Source: Clostridiales bacterium (GTDB lineage Bacteria; Bacillota; Clostridia; Lachnospirales; Lachnospiraceae). Taken from it: a DNA stretch of 37,628 bases. The notes below the pieces were generated by a model. The model was not told where the DNA came from. It saw only the letters and a program-made list of their open reading frames with translations, and did not search any database. Positions 8,820-17,300 of this stretch are shown piece by piece. The position numbers and the translations under genes are program-made. The stretch covers positions 1 through 37,628 of the forward strand of contig JAAYPG010000104.1 of NCBI GenBank assembly GCA_012519905.1, given 5' to 3'. Position 1 is the first letter of the stretch. Each line of letters starts with the position of its first letter.

Positions 8820-8969
8820 TATATTTTTAATGAAATTTTAAAGTATTTTATGGAATAAACATATAAAATAGTATTGTGAAATTCCATTAAATATAATATA
8901 TTTGGATAAAATGGGCTTCGCTTGATGTTTAGTATAAATCAACTAACTAAAGGATAGGTGGGATGATAT

Positions 8970-9746
8970 ATGATTAAAATTAAGGAGTTAACCAAGATCT
9001 ACAAATTGACAAAAAAACAGATGATGGAGAAAAAGACTAAGAAGAACATGATGAAGGCTGTAGATAACCTAAGTTTAAGGGCTAAGTCAGGTGAAATCTA
9101 TGGACTACTTGGGCCTAATGGAGCAGGAAAGACAACCGCTCTTCGCTGTACTGCCACATTATTAAAGCCTACCAATGGAGAAATTAGTGTAATGGGCTAT
9201 GATACAGTAAAGGATTCTGAGGATGTAAGAAAGAGAATAGGGTTTTTAACTAATGAGATTAAGCTTGATCCTCAGTTCTCTCCCAAGTATATGTTTAGTT
9301 TTTTCGGAAGGCTTCACGGCTTGGATGACAAGACCATTGAGGAAAGAAGAGAGAAGTTATTTGATTATTTTGGCATTAAGGATTTTGAAGATAAGAAGAT
9401 TGATGAGCTCTCCTCAGGAATGAAACAGAAGGCTTCTATAGCAGTAAGCCTTGTACATAATCCGGAGGTTATAATATTTGATGAGCCGACAAATGGTCTA
9501 GACATTGTCACTGCTAGGAGTGTAACTGATTATCTGAGACTTTTGAGGGATGAGGGTAAGACGGTAATCATATCTACGCATATTATGACAGAGGCAGAGA
9601 AGTTATGTGATAGGATTGGTATTATCATTAATGGGGTTCTTGTGATGGAAGGAACATTAAGCGAGATACTGGAAGAGACCAAGACTAAGGACCTTGAGGA
9701 TGCGTTTTTTGAGTTGTACAAAAAGCATAGTAAGGAGGAGGAGTAA
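8970..9746 (+). CDS. ABC exporter ATP-binding subunit, NatA-like
   Basis: The 258-aa protein is an ABC ATPase. Walker A is GPNGAGKTT (Lys54), the signature is LSSGMKQ (147-153), and Walker B ends in FDEPTNGLD (Asp171, Glu172). A basic stretch KKQMMEKKTKKNMMK near residues 15-29 precedes the nucleotide-binding core, a feature seen in NatA-like proteins. It energises the permease encoded one base downstream. NatAB complexes export sodium in Bacillus; for homologues in Clostridia the substrate is often unknown, so I give no gene symbol. A gap of 150 bp separates it from dtd, so it may have its own promoter. Confidence 0.85.
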   Translation: MIKIKELTKIYKLTKKQMMEKKTKKNMMKAVDNLSLRAKSGEIYGLLGPNGAGKTTALRCTATLLKPTNGEISVMGYDTVKDSEDVRKRIGFLTNEIKLDPQFSPKYMFSFFGRLHGLDDKTIEERREKLFDYFGIKDFEDKKIDELSSGMKQKASIAVSLVHNPEVIIFDEPTNGLDIVTARSVTDYLRLLRDEGKTVIISTHIMTEAEKLCDRIGIIINGVLVMEGTLSEILEETKTKDLEDAFFELYKKHSKEEE

Positions 9747-9747
9747 G

Positions 9748-10965
9748 ATGGAAGGAACAAAGAATATAATTAAAAAAGAATTAACCAGGGTATTTACTGA
9801 TAAGAAGCTGGTTATAAGCCTATTTATTCTTCCTGGTGTTCTTATTATGGTTATGTATAGTATTATGGGTGGACTTATTTCTGATCTAGAGAAGGATATT
9901 GAGGCTCATATTCCTAGTGTGTATATTCAAAATGCGCCAGAGAATCTTGAAACTACAATAGATGCCCTTGATTATATAGCCGATATTACATACTTGAATT
10001 TAGCGGACTCTACTGATTATATTAAAGATGGAATCCTTAAGGGAGATGTTGATCTATTAGTAGTATTTGATGAAGAATTTACTGGGACAATTCAAAGCTA
10101 TAAAGAAATCGGAGATCCCATACCCGAGATTAGAACATTTTATAACCCTTCAGAGGATTATTCCAATGCCGCCAGAAATAATTTTACTGCAACAGTGCTA
10201 TATACCTATCAGCAATCATTGCTTGCAGAAAGATTGGGGAATATAGAGCAACTACAGGTATTTTATATTGATAGAGATCCTGATGCGGGGGTAATTGTTG
10301 ATGAGAGTAAAGCCAGTGGCAAGTTTTTAGCAATGCTCTTACCGTTTTTGATAAATATAATGTTATTTCAGGGAGCCATGGGACTTGGCATGGATTCCAT
10401 AACAGGTGAAAAGGAAAGGGGTACCCTTGCCAGTATGCTTCTTTCACCGATTAAGCGCAGTGAGATTGTATTTGGCAAGCTGGTATCCCTAGGAATATTA
10501 ACGAGTATATCTGCGGTCATATATACTATATCAGTTGTTATTGGGATCCAAAGATTAGGTGGTGGATCAATGGGAATGATGACCAGTATAAAATTCACAC
10601 CTCTTCAGATAGTTCAATTATTTGTAATGCTAATTGTATTAGTATATCTCTATGTGGCTATGGTGGCCTTAGTGGCTGTCTATGCTAGGACCCAGAAGGA
10701 GGCGGGTACCTATGTAACTCCTCTATATATTTTAGTTATGCTTGGAAGTATTATGACCATGTTCTCAAGTGGTGGGGATAAGGCTATACAGTATTATGCT
10801 ATACCTATTTATAATGGATCTATAGCCATGCAGGATTTATTGGTCGGTGAGTTGTCTATGTTGAACTTTGGAGTGACCGTAGGAACACTAGCTCTTATTG
10901 CTTTATTAATCACTACATTAATTACAAAAGCCTTTAACAGTGAAAGAGTTATGTTTAATGCATAA
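9748..10965 (+). CDS. ABC exporter permease subunit, NatB-like (ABC-2 type)
   Basis: I start this gene at the ATG at 9748, one base after the stop of the ATPase gene, because AAGGAGGAGGAG ends just before it. The longer frame from 9694 overlaps the ATPase coding region and adds an implausible basic tail. The resulting 405-aa protein has one N-terminal membrane span (about 24-44), a large extracytoplasmic domain (about 45-195), then five or so spans. A GEKERGTLASMLLSPIKRSEI segment between spans (about 230-250) is the cytoplasmic coupling region characteristic of ABC-2 permeases, seen here as GEKERGTL. It pairs with the upstream ATPase and an intrinsic terminator follows, so the two genes form the distal part of the unit. 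Confidence 0.85.
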   Translation: MEGTKNIIKKELTRVFTDKKLVISLFILPGVLIMVMYSIMGGLISDLEKDIEAHIPSVYIQNAPENLETTIDALDYIADITYLNLADSTDYIKDGILKGDVDLLVVFDEEFTGTIQSYKEIGDPIPEIRTFYNPSEDYSNAARNNFTATVLYTYQQSLLAERLGNIEQLQVFYIDRDPDAGVIVDESKASGKFLAMLLPFLINIMLFQGAMGLGMDSITGEKERGTLASMLLSPIKRSEIVFGKLVSLGILTSISAVIYTISVVIGIQRLGGGSMGMMTSIKFTPLQIVQLFVMLIVLVYLYVAMVALVAVYARTQKEAGTYVTPLYILVMLGSIMTMFSSGGDKAIQYYAIPIYNGSIAMQDLLVGELSMLNFGVTVGTLALIALLITTLITKAFNSERVMFNA

Positions 10966-11007
10966 TACTTAGTAGTTAGACCATATTTGATAAAAGACAA
11001 TAAATAC

Positions 11008-11054
11008 GGTATGTCATGATGATAGTTATATCAGTCCATGACATACCTTTTTTT
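11008..11054 (+). terminator. Intrinsic terminator after the NatAB-like pair
   Basis: An 11-bp perfect stem (GGTATGTCATG at 11008-11018 with its complement at 11037-11047) is followed directly by seven T. It ends the transporter transcript 43 bases after the stop codon. Confidence 0.88.
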
Positions 11055-11105
11055 AATAGAAGTTAAAATCACAGGTACATACTTTACTATTTTCACAATA
11101 TATAT

Positions 11106-11177
11106 ATTATAGGAACGAAAAGCGTGTTCCTATAATCAGAAAGGCTATTATAGGAACGAAAAGCGTGTCCTTATAAT
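11106..11177. repeat. Paired palindromes upstream of the csp genes
   Basis: Two 31-base near-identical units at 11106-11136 and 11147-11177 start 41 bp apart. The first is a perfect palindrome with 11-bp arms (ATTATAGGAAC and its complement) around a 9-base loop. The second keeps the same 5' arm and loop but has changes in the 3' arm that leave one G-T and one A-C pair. A half copy (CGTGTTCC) follows at 11178-11185. The pair lies 33 bases before the first csp start codon, where an operator or a leader RNA structure would be. Confidence 0.8.
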
Positions 11178-11209
11178 CGTGTTCCAAAATACTAGAACGA
11201 GGTGTAATA

Positions 11210-12916
11210 ATGACTTCTGAGGAAAGAGAGAGAATCATTAGTGAGGATTATGCAGATTTAATTATTGAATATAATGGGGATACAAGTGTATTTGAACAGT
11301 TTCCTGAAAGAACAGTGCAAATTATTAATATACAGTTTGCTTTTGTTCATGTGCCTGTCAGCTTTATAACACAGGATATAGTATATAGATTGGGCTATAG
11401 TGTTATGCCAACCTGTTTTGGCATAATAAGTGAGTCTAGCTTAGAAGCGTCAGGAGTTTTTCAGATACGTAACATCCCTATCTTTAACCTACGAGGACAG
11501 GGGGTAATTATAGGTATTATAGATACAGGGGTGGATTATACCAACCCGATTTTTCAGTATGCAGATAATACAACAAGAATAGTATCCATCTGGGACCAAA
11601 CAATAGTAAGTGATAATTCTCCAGTAGGTCAGGCATATGGGACAGAATACTCTAGACAGCAGATAAATGAGGCACTTCAGAATGAGGATCCTTTATCTGT
11701 AGTTCCCAGTACAGATACAAATGGTCATGGTACTATGGTTGCGGGAATAGCTGGGGGTAATGAGGTGGCTGAAGCTGGCTTTTCTGGAGTTGCTCCTGAT
11801 GTAGAATTTGCAGTGGTTAAACTTAAGCCTGCCAAGCAATATTTAAGGGATTTTTTCTATATTTTAGATAGTGCAGTTTGCTTTCAAGAAACTGATATAT
11901 TGCTAGGTATAATATATCTATATGAATTATCAATTAGACTTGGCCGCCCTATGGTTATATGTATAGCTGTTGGTAGCTCTCAGGGGGCCCATGATGGATT
12001 AGGTACCTTAAGCACTTATGTATCTGGCATATCTTCTATTCCTAATATGGGGGTAGTCATAGCTGCTGGTAATGAGGGTAATGAGAGACGTCATTATAGT
12101 GGAAGGATTAATGAACTTACAGGCTATGACACAGTGGAGATTAACGTGGCTGAAAATGAACCAGGATTCTCTATGGAGATATGGGGTTCAGCACCTGATA
12201 TGTATTCTATTGATATTTTAACACCTTCAGGCGAATATATTCCAAGAATAGCAGCAGGAAGAGATGAACATAGAGTTATAACCTTTATATTTGAACCAAC
12301 TATTATTTATGTTGATTATCAAATGGTGGAGTCGCAAAGTGGTGAGCAGCTGATTCTTGTTAGATTTGAGAATCCAAGCCCAGGAATATGGCGTATTAAT
12401 GTGTATGAAAGAGGAGGACTTAATCTGGGCTTTAATATATGGCTACCTATGGAGGGATTTATCTCTGATAATACATATTTTATTCGCTCTGATCCATATA
12501 CTACTATTCTGACCTTGGGAAATGCCATAAATCCTTTAACTGTGACAGCCTATAATGACGAGGACGACAGCCTATATCAAAATGCTAGCCGAGGTTTTAC
12601 AAGAATTCAAAGAGTTAAGCCTGATGTGGCTGCTCCAGGGGTAAATGTCCTTGGTCCTACCCTTGATAAAAGTTTTGTCACCTATACAGGAACCAGTGTT
12701 TCTGCTGCGCATACAGCCGGTCTAGCAGCCATGATTTATGAATGGGGTATAGTAAGAGGTAACTTACCTGCCATGAGTACTATAGAATTAAAAAATCTAA
12801 TAATAAGAGGAGCCAAAAGGGACATAAATGTTGAATATCCTAATCGTGACTGGGGATATGGAATAATTGATATATTTAGTGTTTTTGATGCCCTCCGTCA
12901 GGGAATTAGGCTATAA
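11210..12916 (+). CDS. Csp-type subtilisin-like serine protease (family S8), first of two
   Basis: The 568-aa protein has the architecture of the clostridial Csp germination proteases: a short N-terminal prodomain (about 1-80, with LIIEYNGD and a FVHVP strand), a subtilase core, and an inserted jelly-roll-like region between the catalytic His and Ser (about 310-440). The full triad is present: Asp105 in IIDTGVDY, His173 in NGHGT, Ser496 in GTSVSAAH. In Clostridium perfringens CspB-type proteases cleave pro-SleC so that the spore cortex can be degraded. There is no N-terminal signal peptide, as expected for a protein packed into spores from the mother cell. A GAGGTG site precedes the ATG. The second csp gene follows after 48 bp. 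Family assignment is strong; the specific cspA/B/C name is not assigned. Confidence 0.86.
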   Translation: MTSEERERIISEDYADLIIEYNGDTSVFEQFPERTVQIINIQFAFVHVPVSFITQDIVYRLGYSVMPTCFGIISESSLEASGVFQIRNIPIFNLRGQGVIIGIIDTGVDYTNPIFQYADNTTRIVSIWDQTIVSDNSPVGQAYGTEYSRQQINEALQNEDPLSVVPSTDTNGHGTMVAGIAGGNEVAEAGFSGVAPDVEFAVVKLKPAKQYLRDFFYILDSAVCFQETDILLGIIYLYELSIRLGRPMVICIAVGSSQGAHDGLGTLSTYVSGISSIPNMGVVIAAGNEGNERRHYSGRINELTGYDTVEINVAENEPGFSMEIWGSAPDMYSIDILTPSGEYIPRIAAGRDEHRVITFIFEPTIIYVDYQMVESQSGEQLILVRFENPSPGIWRINVYERGGLNLGFNIWLPMEGFISDNTYFIRSDPYTTILTLGNAINPLTVTAYNDEDDSLYQNASRGFTRIQRVKPDVAAPGVNVLGPTLDKSFVTYTGTSVSAAHTAGLAAMIYEWGIVRGNLPAMSTIELKNLIIRGAKRDINVEYPNRDWGYGIIDIFSVFDALRQGIRL

Positions 12917-12964
12917 GAGCTTATTAGGAGTAAAGCTTATATGAAGTGGTGAAAGGAGTATCCG

Positions 12965-14668
12965 ATGGTAGGAGAGGATAGAGAGAGGATTATTGGAGAC
13001 GATTATTTTGATTTAATTATAGAATATAGATCTAATCCCCAGGTTATAGAGCAGTTTGAAAACGCTACTCTTCATATTATAAATGAATATTATGCGGTTC
13101 TTCATGTGCCGATAGAGCAATTTATGAATGTCCTTCCCAATATTAGGTACGCAGAAGTTCCTTTGCTATTTGGTTTGACTGATGAAGTAAGTCTTAATGC
13201 TTCACGGGTTCTTAATCTAAGAACTACTTCTTCATTTAATCTAAGAGGTGAGGGAGTTCTTATAGCTATTATTGATACCGGAATAGACTACACGAATCCT
13301 ATATTTCGTAAGCCTGATGGTACGACTAAGATAACTTCTATCTGGGATCAAACTATTGAAACAGGGCCATCTCCAGAGGATGCGAATTTCGGTACTATAT
13401 ATACCAGTAGCCAAATAAATCAAGCCCTTATTGCAGATGATCCTTTATCAGTTGTACCAAGTGTAGATGAAAATGGCCATGGAACCATGCTTGCTGGAAT
13501 AGCCGCCGGTAATGATGTGGAGGCGGAGAATTTTTATGGAGTAGCACCAGATAGTGAACTGGTTATAGTTAAGCTTAGACAAGCTAAGCAAGGGGTTAGA
13601 GAATTCTTAATGGTACCTGATAATGTAGTATGCTTTCAGGAAAACCATGTTATCTGGGCTTTGTTATACTGCACTTCTGTTGCTAGACAGCTAAATAGAC
13701 CCCTTGTAATATGCCTTGGAATAGGAAGCTCGCAGGGAGGACATACAGGACGTTCTCCAATTAGTGTTATTATAAATGGTATTGCTGATCTACCCAACAC
13801 AGGAGTTGTGATATCTGCGGGAAATGAGGGCAATATGGGTAGACATTATTATGGTGCTATAGATCCTGATATAGGAAGCAATACCGTTGAATTTAATGTA
13901 GGAGAAGATGATAAGGGTTTTACCATGGAATTATGGGGGAATCCTCCTGGTATATACTCAATAGATATTTTATCACCAGCAGGAGAGTACATTCCAATAA
14001 CACCCCCAAGTTTAAGGGTTGGAAGAGTTATTACGTTTATATTTGAGAATACGGTTATATATTTAAATTATCAATTAATTGAATCCCAGACGGGAGATCA
14101 GCTTATACTTATACGATTTAAGAATGCATCTCCTGGTATATGGAGATTTAATGTATATGGACAAGGGGATTTGGCTACAGGATTTCATATATGGTTACCT
14201 ATGGGAAATTTTATAACACGGGAAACATATTTTATCCAGCCAAATATTTACACTACAGTTTTGGCTCCTGGCACCTCTCTACTTCCCATTACCGTTACTA
14301 CTTACAATCCAGTTAATAATAATCTCTATGTTAATTCAAGCAGAGGCTATACCCGTAATAACGTTATAAAGCCGGAGATTGCAGCTCCAGGAGTAAATTA
14401 TATTGCGCCAACTCTTAATCATAGCTTTGGGACTTTTACAGGCACGTCAATTTCTGCAGCTCATACAGCTGGTGTAGTCGCTCTCATACTTGAATGGGGA
14501 ACTGTAAGGGGAAATGATCCTGGTATGGATACAGGTGTTATTAAGAATCATTTGATTCGAGGAGCCAAAAGAAGGCAAAATATAGTTTACCCTAATAGGG
14601 ACTGGGGCTATGGAATATTAGATGTTTTAAATGTTTTTGAAAATATGAGAGCTGATATAGGAGTTTAA
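12965..14668 (+). CDS. Csp-type subtilisin-like serine protease (family S8), second of two
   Basis: This 567-aa paralogue aligns with the preceding protein over its entire length (for example shared DPLSVVPS, SSQGGH/SSQGAH, SAGNEGN/AAGNEGN and PNRDWGYGI). It also keeps a full catalytic triad: Asp104 in IIDTGIDY, His172 in NGHGT, Ser495 in GTSISAAH. It differs in that respect from Clostridioides difficile, where CspA and CspC are catalytically dead partners. AAAGGAG lies 6 bases before the ATG. Both genes are probably on one transcript, which ends before spoVT. Sequence divergence between the two is considerable, so the duplication is not recent. The likely role is germination proteolysis; I infer this from the family and the neighbouring sporulation genes. 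Confidence 0.86.
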   Translation: MVGEDRERIIGDDYFDLIIEYRSNPQVIEQFENATLHIINEYYAVLHVPIEQFMNVLPNIRYAEVPLLFGLTDEVSLNASRVLNLRTTSSFNLRGEGVLIAIIDTGIDYTNPIFRKPDGTTKITSIWDQTIETGPSPEDANFGTIYTSSQINQALIADDPLSVVPSVDENGHGTMLAGIAAGNDVEAENFYGVAPDSELVIVKLRQAKQGVREFLMVPDNVVCFQENHVIWALLYCTSVARQLNRPLVICLGIGSSQGGHTGRSPISVIINGIADLPNTGVVISAGNEGNMGRHYYGAIDPDIGSNTVEFNVGEDDKGFTMELWGNPPGIYSIDILSPAGEYIPITPPSLRVGRVITFIFENTVIYLNYQLIESQTGDQLILIRFKNASPGIWRFNVYGQGDLATGFHIWLPMGNFITRETYFIQPNIYTTVLAPGTSLLPITVTTYNPVNNNLYVNSSRGYTRNNVIKPEIAAPGVNYIAPTLNHSFGTFTGTSISAAHTAGVVALILEWGTVRGNDPGMDTGVIKNHLIRGAKRRQNIVYPNRDWGYGILDVLNVFENMRADIGV

Positions 14669-14789
14669 ATTCTTTAAATAAAAACCATATTAAATGTATA
14701 AACTTTCCCATTTTACAAACAATATTAATAGATGCAATCTTTCTAGCAAAAACTAATAATATCTAATCATAAAATGGAGGAAGATATAT

Positions 14790-15338
14790 ATGAAAGCAAC
14801 CGGTATTGTAAGAAGAATAGATGATCTTGGTCGTGTAGTAGTGCCTAAAGAAATTAGACGTACATTGAGAATTCGCGAAGGTGATCCTTTGGAGATATTT
14901 ACTGACAGGGAGGGAGAAATAATCCTTAAGAAATATTCGCCGATTGGTGAGCTTGGACAATTTGCAAAGCAATATGTAGATTCCTTGGCTCAAACCACAG
15001 GCCATATAGTTGCCATAACAGATAAGGATCAGTTTATAGCAGCGGCAGGACCTACAAAAAAGGATCTATTATCAAAAAGTATTAGTCGTGAATTAGAAGA
15101 GATTATTAATGAAAGGGAAAGCGTAATCGCATCAAGCGATGATAAGAAGTATATAAGGATAACTAATGAGGACGATAGTGAATTTACCTATCAGGTAATC
15201 AGCCCAATAATAAGTGAAGGAGATGCTATAGGTTCAGTTATAATACTGACAAAGGATTCTAAGGTGAAATTTGGAGAGATGGAGGATAAGCTGGCTAGTA
15301 CAGCATCGGCCTTCTTAGGGCGTCAGATGGAACAATAA
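14790..15338 (+). CDS. spoVT: Stage V sporulation protein T, transcriptional regulator
   Basis: SpoVT is a forespore regulator that modulates sigma-G-dependent genes. The 182-aa protein has the expected two parts: an AbrB-type swapped-hairpin DNA-binding domain (residues 1-50, MKATGIVRRIDDLGRVVVPK, then REGDPLEIF) and a C-terminal GAF-like sensory domain (about 56-178). A GGAGG site stands 9 bases before the ATG. It begins the sporulation block and is followed by its own terminator, so it is probably monocistronic. In B. subtilis it lies between mfd and yabM-mazG; mfd would be expected upstream, but here the csp pair is found instead. I could not identify a convincing sigma-G promoter in the 120-bp gap before it. 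Confidence 0.96.
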   Translation: MKATGIVRRIDDLGRVVVPKEIRRTLRIREGDPLEIFTDREGEIILKKYSPIGELGQFAKQYVDSLAQTTGHIVAITDKDQFIAAAGPTKKDLLSKSISRELEEIINERESVIASSDDKKYIRITNEDDSEFTYQVISPIISEGDAIGSVIILTKDSKVKFGEMEDKLASTASAFLGRQMEQ

Positions 15339-15372
15339 CCCCTGATCTTATATTGAATAAATAAATACAAGC

Positions 15373-15407
15373 AAGCGGAAGAAAAAATATATTCTTTCGC
15401 TTCTTTA
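15373..15407 (+). terminator. Intrinsic terminator after spoVT
   Basis: An 11-bp stem with one G-T pair (15373-15383 with 15392-15402) is followed by a short T-containing tail. It lies 35 bases after the spoVT stop codon. The tail is weak. Confidence 0.65.
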
Positions 15408-15413
15408 AATTAA

Positions 15414-15422
15414 TGGTATAAT
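15414..15422 (+). promoter_or_regulatory. Extended -10 promoter before mazG
   Basis: TGGTATAAT (15414-15422) is an extended -10 element just after the spoVT terminator and 58 bases before the mazG start. TTTCGC 17 bases earlier is a poor -35. Confidence 0.55.
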
Positions 15423-15480
15423 TTACATATATGCTCTATGTGTATTAATAAAATCTTGTTGCTTAGAAAGGGAGATTCAT

Positions 15481-16251
15481 ATGGATACAGCCTATAGCTT
15501 TGATGAGTTTATGGATATTATTAGAAGGTTAAGAGGTAAGGATGGTTGTCCTTGGGATAGAGAGCAGACACATGAAAGTCTAAGGCAGTGTCTACTAGAG
15601 GAAAGCTATGAAGTAATAGAGGCTATTAATAATAAGGATAGGGACAATCTGTGTGAGGAACTTGGAGATGTACTGCTTCAGGTGGCCATGCATAGTGTAA
15701 TAGCAGAGGAAGAAAATAAATTCGCAATATCAGATGTGATTGCAGAGGTAAGTAAGAAGATGATAAGACGTCATCCCCATGTATTTGGTGATACTCAAGC
15801 CGAAACATCTGATCAGGTTTTAAAGAACTGGGAGGACATAAAAAGCATGGAAAGGGATAATGCTGATCCCAGATATGAGCTCAAAAAAATCCCTAAGGCT
15901 TTACCGGCAAATATTAGAGCAGAAAAGACACAGAAAAAAGCTGTCAAATATGGACTGGAACTTGGTAGTAGTGACAGTGCTATAAGCGATATTATTAAGG
16001 GGCTAGAGAAACTTAATAATGCAGTAAAGATAGGGGAAAAGACCCTCATATTTGATGAATTTGGCTATCTGCTCTTTCATATGATCAAATTATCGCTGGT
16101 TTTACAGATAAATGCAGAAAATTCCTTGACAAACGCTACTAATAAGTTTATAAATAGACTTATAGATATGCTTTGCCTAAATGATGGAAAAGGCTATAAT
16201 CTATGCGATATCGCCTCGGCTGATTATGAAGCTTGTGGCGATGAAAAATAA
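15481..16251 (+). CDS. mazG: MazG nucleoside triphosphate pyrophosphohydrolase
   Basis: MazG hydrolyses (deoxy)nucleoside triphosphates to monophosphates and pyrophosphate, clearing aberrant nucleotides. The 256-aa protein has the classical start (LRGKDGCPWDREQTHESL) and the metal-binding EExxxE...ExxD pattern: LLEESYEVIEAI followed by EELGDVLLQV, near residues 38-65. A weaker second MazG repeat (ELGSSDSAISDIIKGLEKL onward, about 160-235) makes up the C-terminal half. AAAGGGAG precedes the ATG. In B. subtilis the homologue (yabN) carries an extra N-terminal methylase domain, absent here. hup follows by 28 bp and is probably co-transcribed. Confidence 0.94.
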   Translation: MDTAYSFDEFMDIIRRLRGKDGCPWDREQTHESLRQCLLEESYEVIEAINNKDRDNLCEELGDVLLQVAMHSVIAEEENKFAISDVIAEVSKKMIRRHPHVFGDTQAETSDQVLKNWEDIKSMERDNADPRYELKKIPKALPANIRAEKTQKKAVKYGLELGSSDSAISDIIKGLEKLNNAVKIGEKTLIFDEFGYLLFHMIKLSLVLQINAENSLTNATNKFINRLIDMLCLNDGKGYNLCDIASADYEACGDEK

Positions 16252-16279
16252 ATAAACACTTTAGAGGAGGAGCGAATCC

Positions 16280-16555
16280 ATGAACAAAGCAGAATTAGTT
16301 GCAGCGATTGCAGAAAAAACCGAATTTTCAAAAAAAGATTCAGAAAAGGCTTTAAAGGCTTTCATTGATGTAGTAACCGAGGAATTAAAAAAAGGTGGTA
16401 AGGTACAATTAGTAGGTTTTGGAACATTCGATGTAGTTGACAGACCCGCTAGAACCGGAAGAAATCCTTTGACAAATGAGCCAATGAAGATTGCTGCTTC
16501 TAAGGCACCTAAGTTCAAAGCAGGTAAGGCTTTAAAGGACGTTATTAACGCATAG
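16280..16555 (+). CDS. hup: HU family DNA-binding protein
   Basis: HU is a small histone-like protein that binds and bends DNA as a dimer. The 91-aa protein starts MNKAELVAAIAEK and shows the family signature GFGTFDVVDRPARTGRNPLT, with the beta-arm tip Arg-Asn-Pro at about residues 61-63. Its length is standard. It has the strongest ribosome binding site of the block (GAGGAGGAG), as expected for an abundant protein. It lies between mazG and rqcP, a position not found in B. subtilis but, to my knowledge, common in Clostridia. A stem-loop follows. Confidence 0.97.
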   Translation: MNKAELVAAIAEKTEFSKKDSEKALKAFIDVVTEELKKGGKVQLVGFGTFDVVDRPARTGRNPLTNEPMKIAASKAPKFKAGKALKDVINA

Positions 16556-16580
16556 TTATATTTGATTTAATTAACGAAAG

Positions 16581-16638
16581 AGGCTGTTTTAAATTCCGTA
16601 ACTCTCAGGGGGGTGTAAGGTATTTAAAGCAGCCTTTT
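16581..16638 (+). terminator. Long-loop terminator or attenuator between hup and rqcP
   Basis: A 14-bp stem with one G-T pair (16581-16594 with 16622-16635) encloses a 27-base G-rich loop and ends in a run of four T. The loop is unusually long for a terminator. It could separate abundant hup message from weaker read-through into rqcP. Confidence 0.65.
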
Positions 16639-16663
16639 ATCAAGATAAGGAATGGAGAAAAAA

Positions 16664-16903
16664 ATGAGACTGGATAAATTCTTGAAAGTATCAAGATTGA
16701 TAAAGAGAAGGACTATAGCTAATGAAGCATGCGATGCTGGCCGGGTAATGATAAATGGCAAGACGGCAAAGGCAGGGACAGAGGTTAAGATAGGAGATAT
16801 AATAGAGATAGGATTTGGTAGTAAATCGGTTAAGGTAGAGGTTCTTAATATACAGGAGACTGTCAAAAAGGATGATGCAAAGGAATTAATTAAGTATCTT
16901 TAA
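16664..16903 (+). CDS. rqcP: RqcP, S4-domain ribosome-quality-control protein
   Basis: RqcP (YabO, Hsp15 family) stabilises peptidyl-tRNA on obstructed 50S subunits during the alanine-tailing rescue pathway with RqcH. The protein consists almost wholly of an S4 RNA-binding domain: MRLDKFLKVSRLIKRRT, then EACDAGRVMINGKTAK, then GDIIEI. I choose the ATG at 16664, giving 79 aa, because GGAG lies 6 bases upstream and most homologues start MRLDKFLK. The ATG at 16652 has no usable spacing. Its position just before yabP is the same as in B. subtilis. Confidence 0.92.
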   Translation: MRLDKFLKVSRLIKRRTIANEACDAGRVMINGKTAKAGTEVKIGDIIEIGFGSKSVKVEVLNIQETVKKDDAKELIKYL

Positions 16904-17003
16904 TTATCATTAAGAGAAAGGTCAGCTCATATACTTAAAAAGGTAAGTCTTGATTTTTTTAGATCAAGCTATCTATATGTATTAAATATGAGGAGGCTTT
17001 TCC

Positions 17004-17291
17004 ATGGATGAAAGACAACAGGTTTTAAAGGGACATAAATTAAATATTATTGCTAGAAGAACTGCTACGATTACCGGTGTTAATGATGTATTGTCTTTTG
17101 ATGCCGGAGAGGTACTACTGCAGACTGAACAGGGTGTATTAATGATTAGAGGTAGTGAGCTTCATGTAAATCGTCTGACACTTGAAAAGGGAGAGGTAGA
17201 TATAGACGGGCGAATTGATAGCCTCACCTACTCAGATACAACAAATCACGGCAAATCCGGAGAATCCTTATTCGGCAGGCTTTTTAAGTAG
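17004..17291 (+). CDS. yabP: Sporulation protein YabP
   Basis: YabP is a small mother-cell sporulation protein required at a late stage in B. subtilis, in the same operon as yabQ. The 95-aa sequence has the family's pattern: HKLNIIARRTATITGV, VLSFDAGEVLLQTEQGVL and LHVNRLTLEKGEVDIDGRI. GAGGAGG precedes the ATG. A 100-bp gap separates it from rqcP, so a sporulation promoter could lie there, but I cannot see a convincing sigma-E box. yabQ begins 9 bases after the stop codon, so the two are almost certainly translated from one message. Confidence 0.95.
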   Translation: MDERQQVLKGHKLNIIARRTATITGVNDVLSFDAGEVLLQTEQGVLMIRGSELHVNRLTLEKGEVDIDGRIDSLTYSDTTNHGKSGESLFGRLFK

Positions 17292-17300
17292 GAGGCCTAT

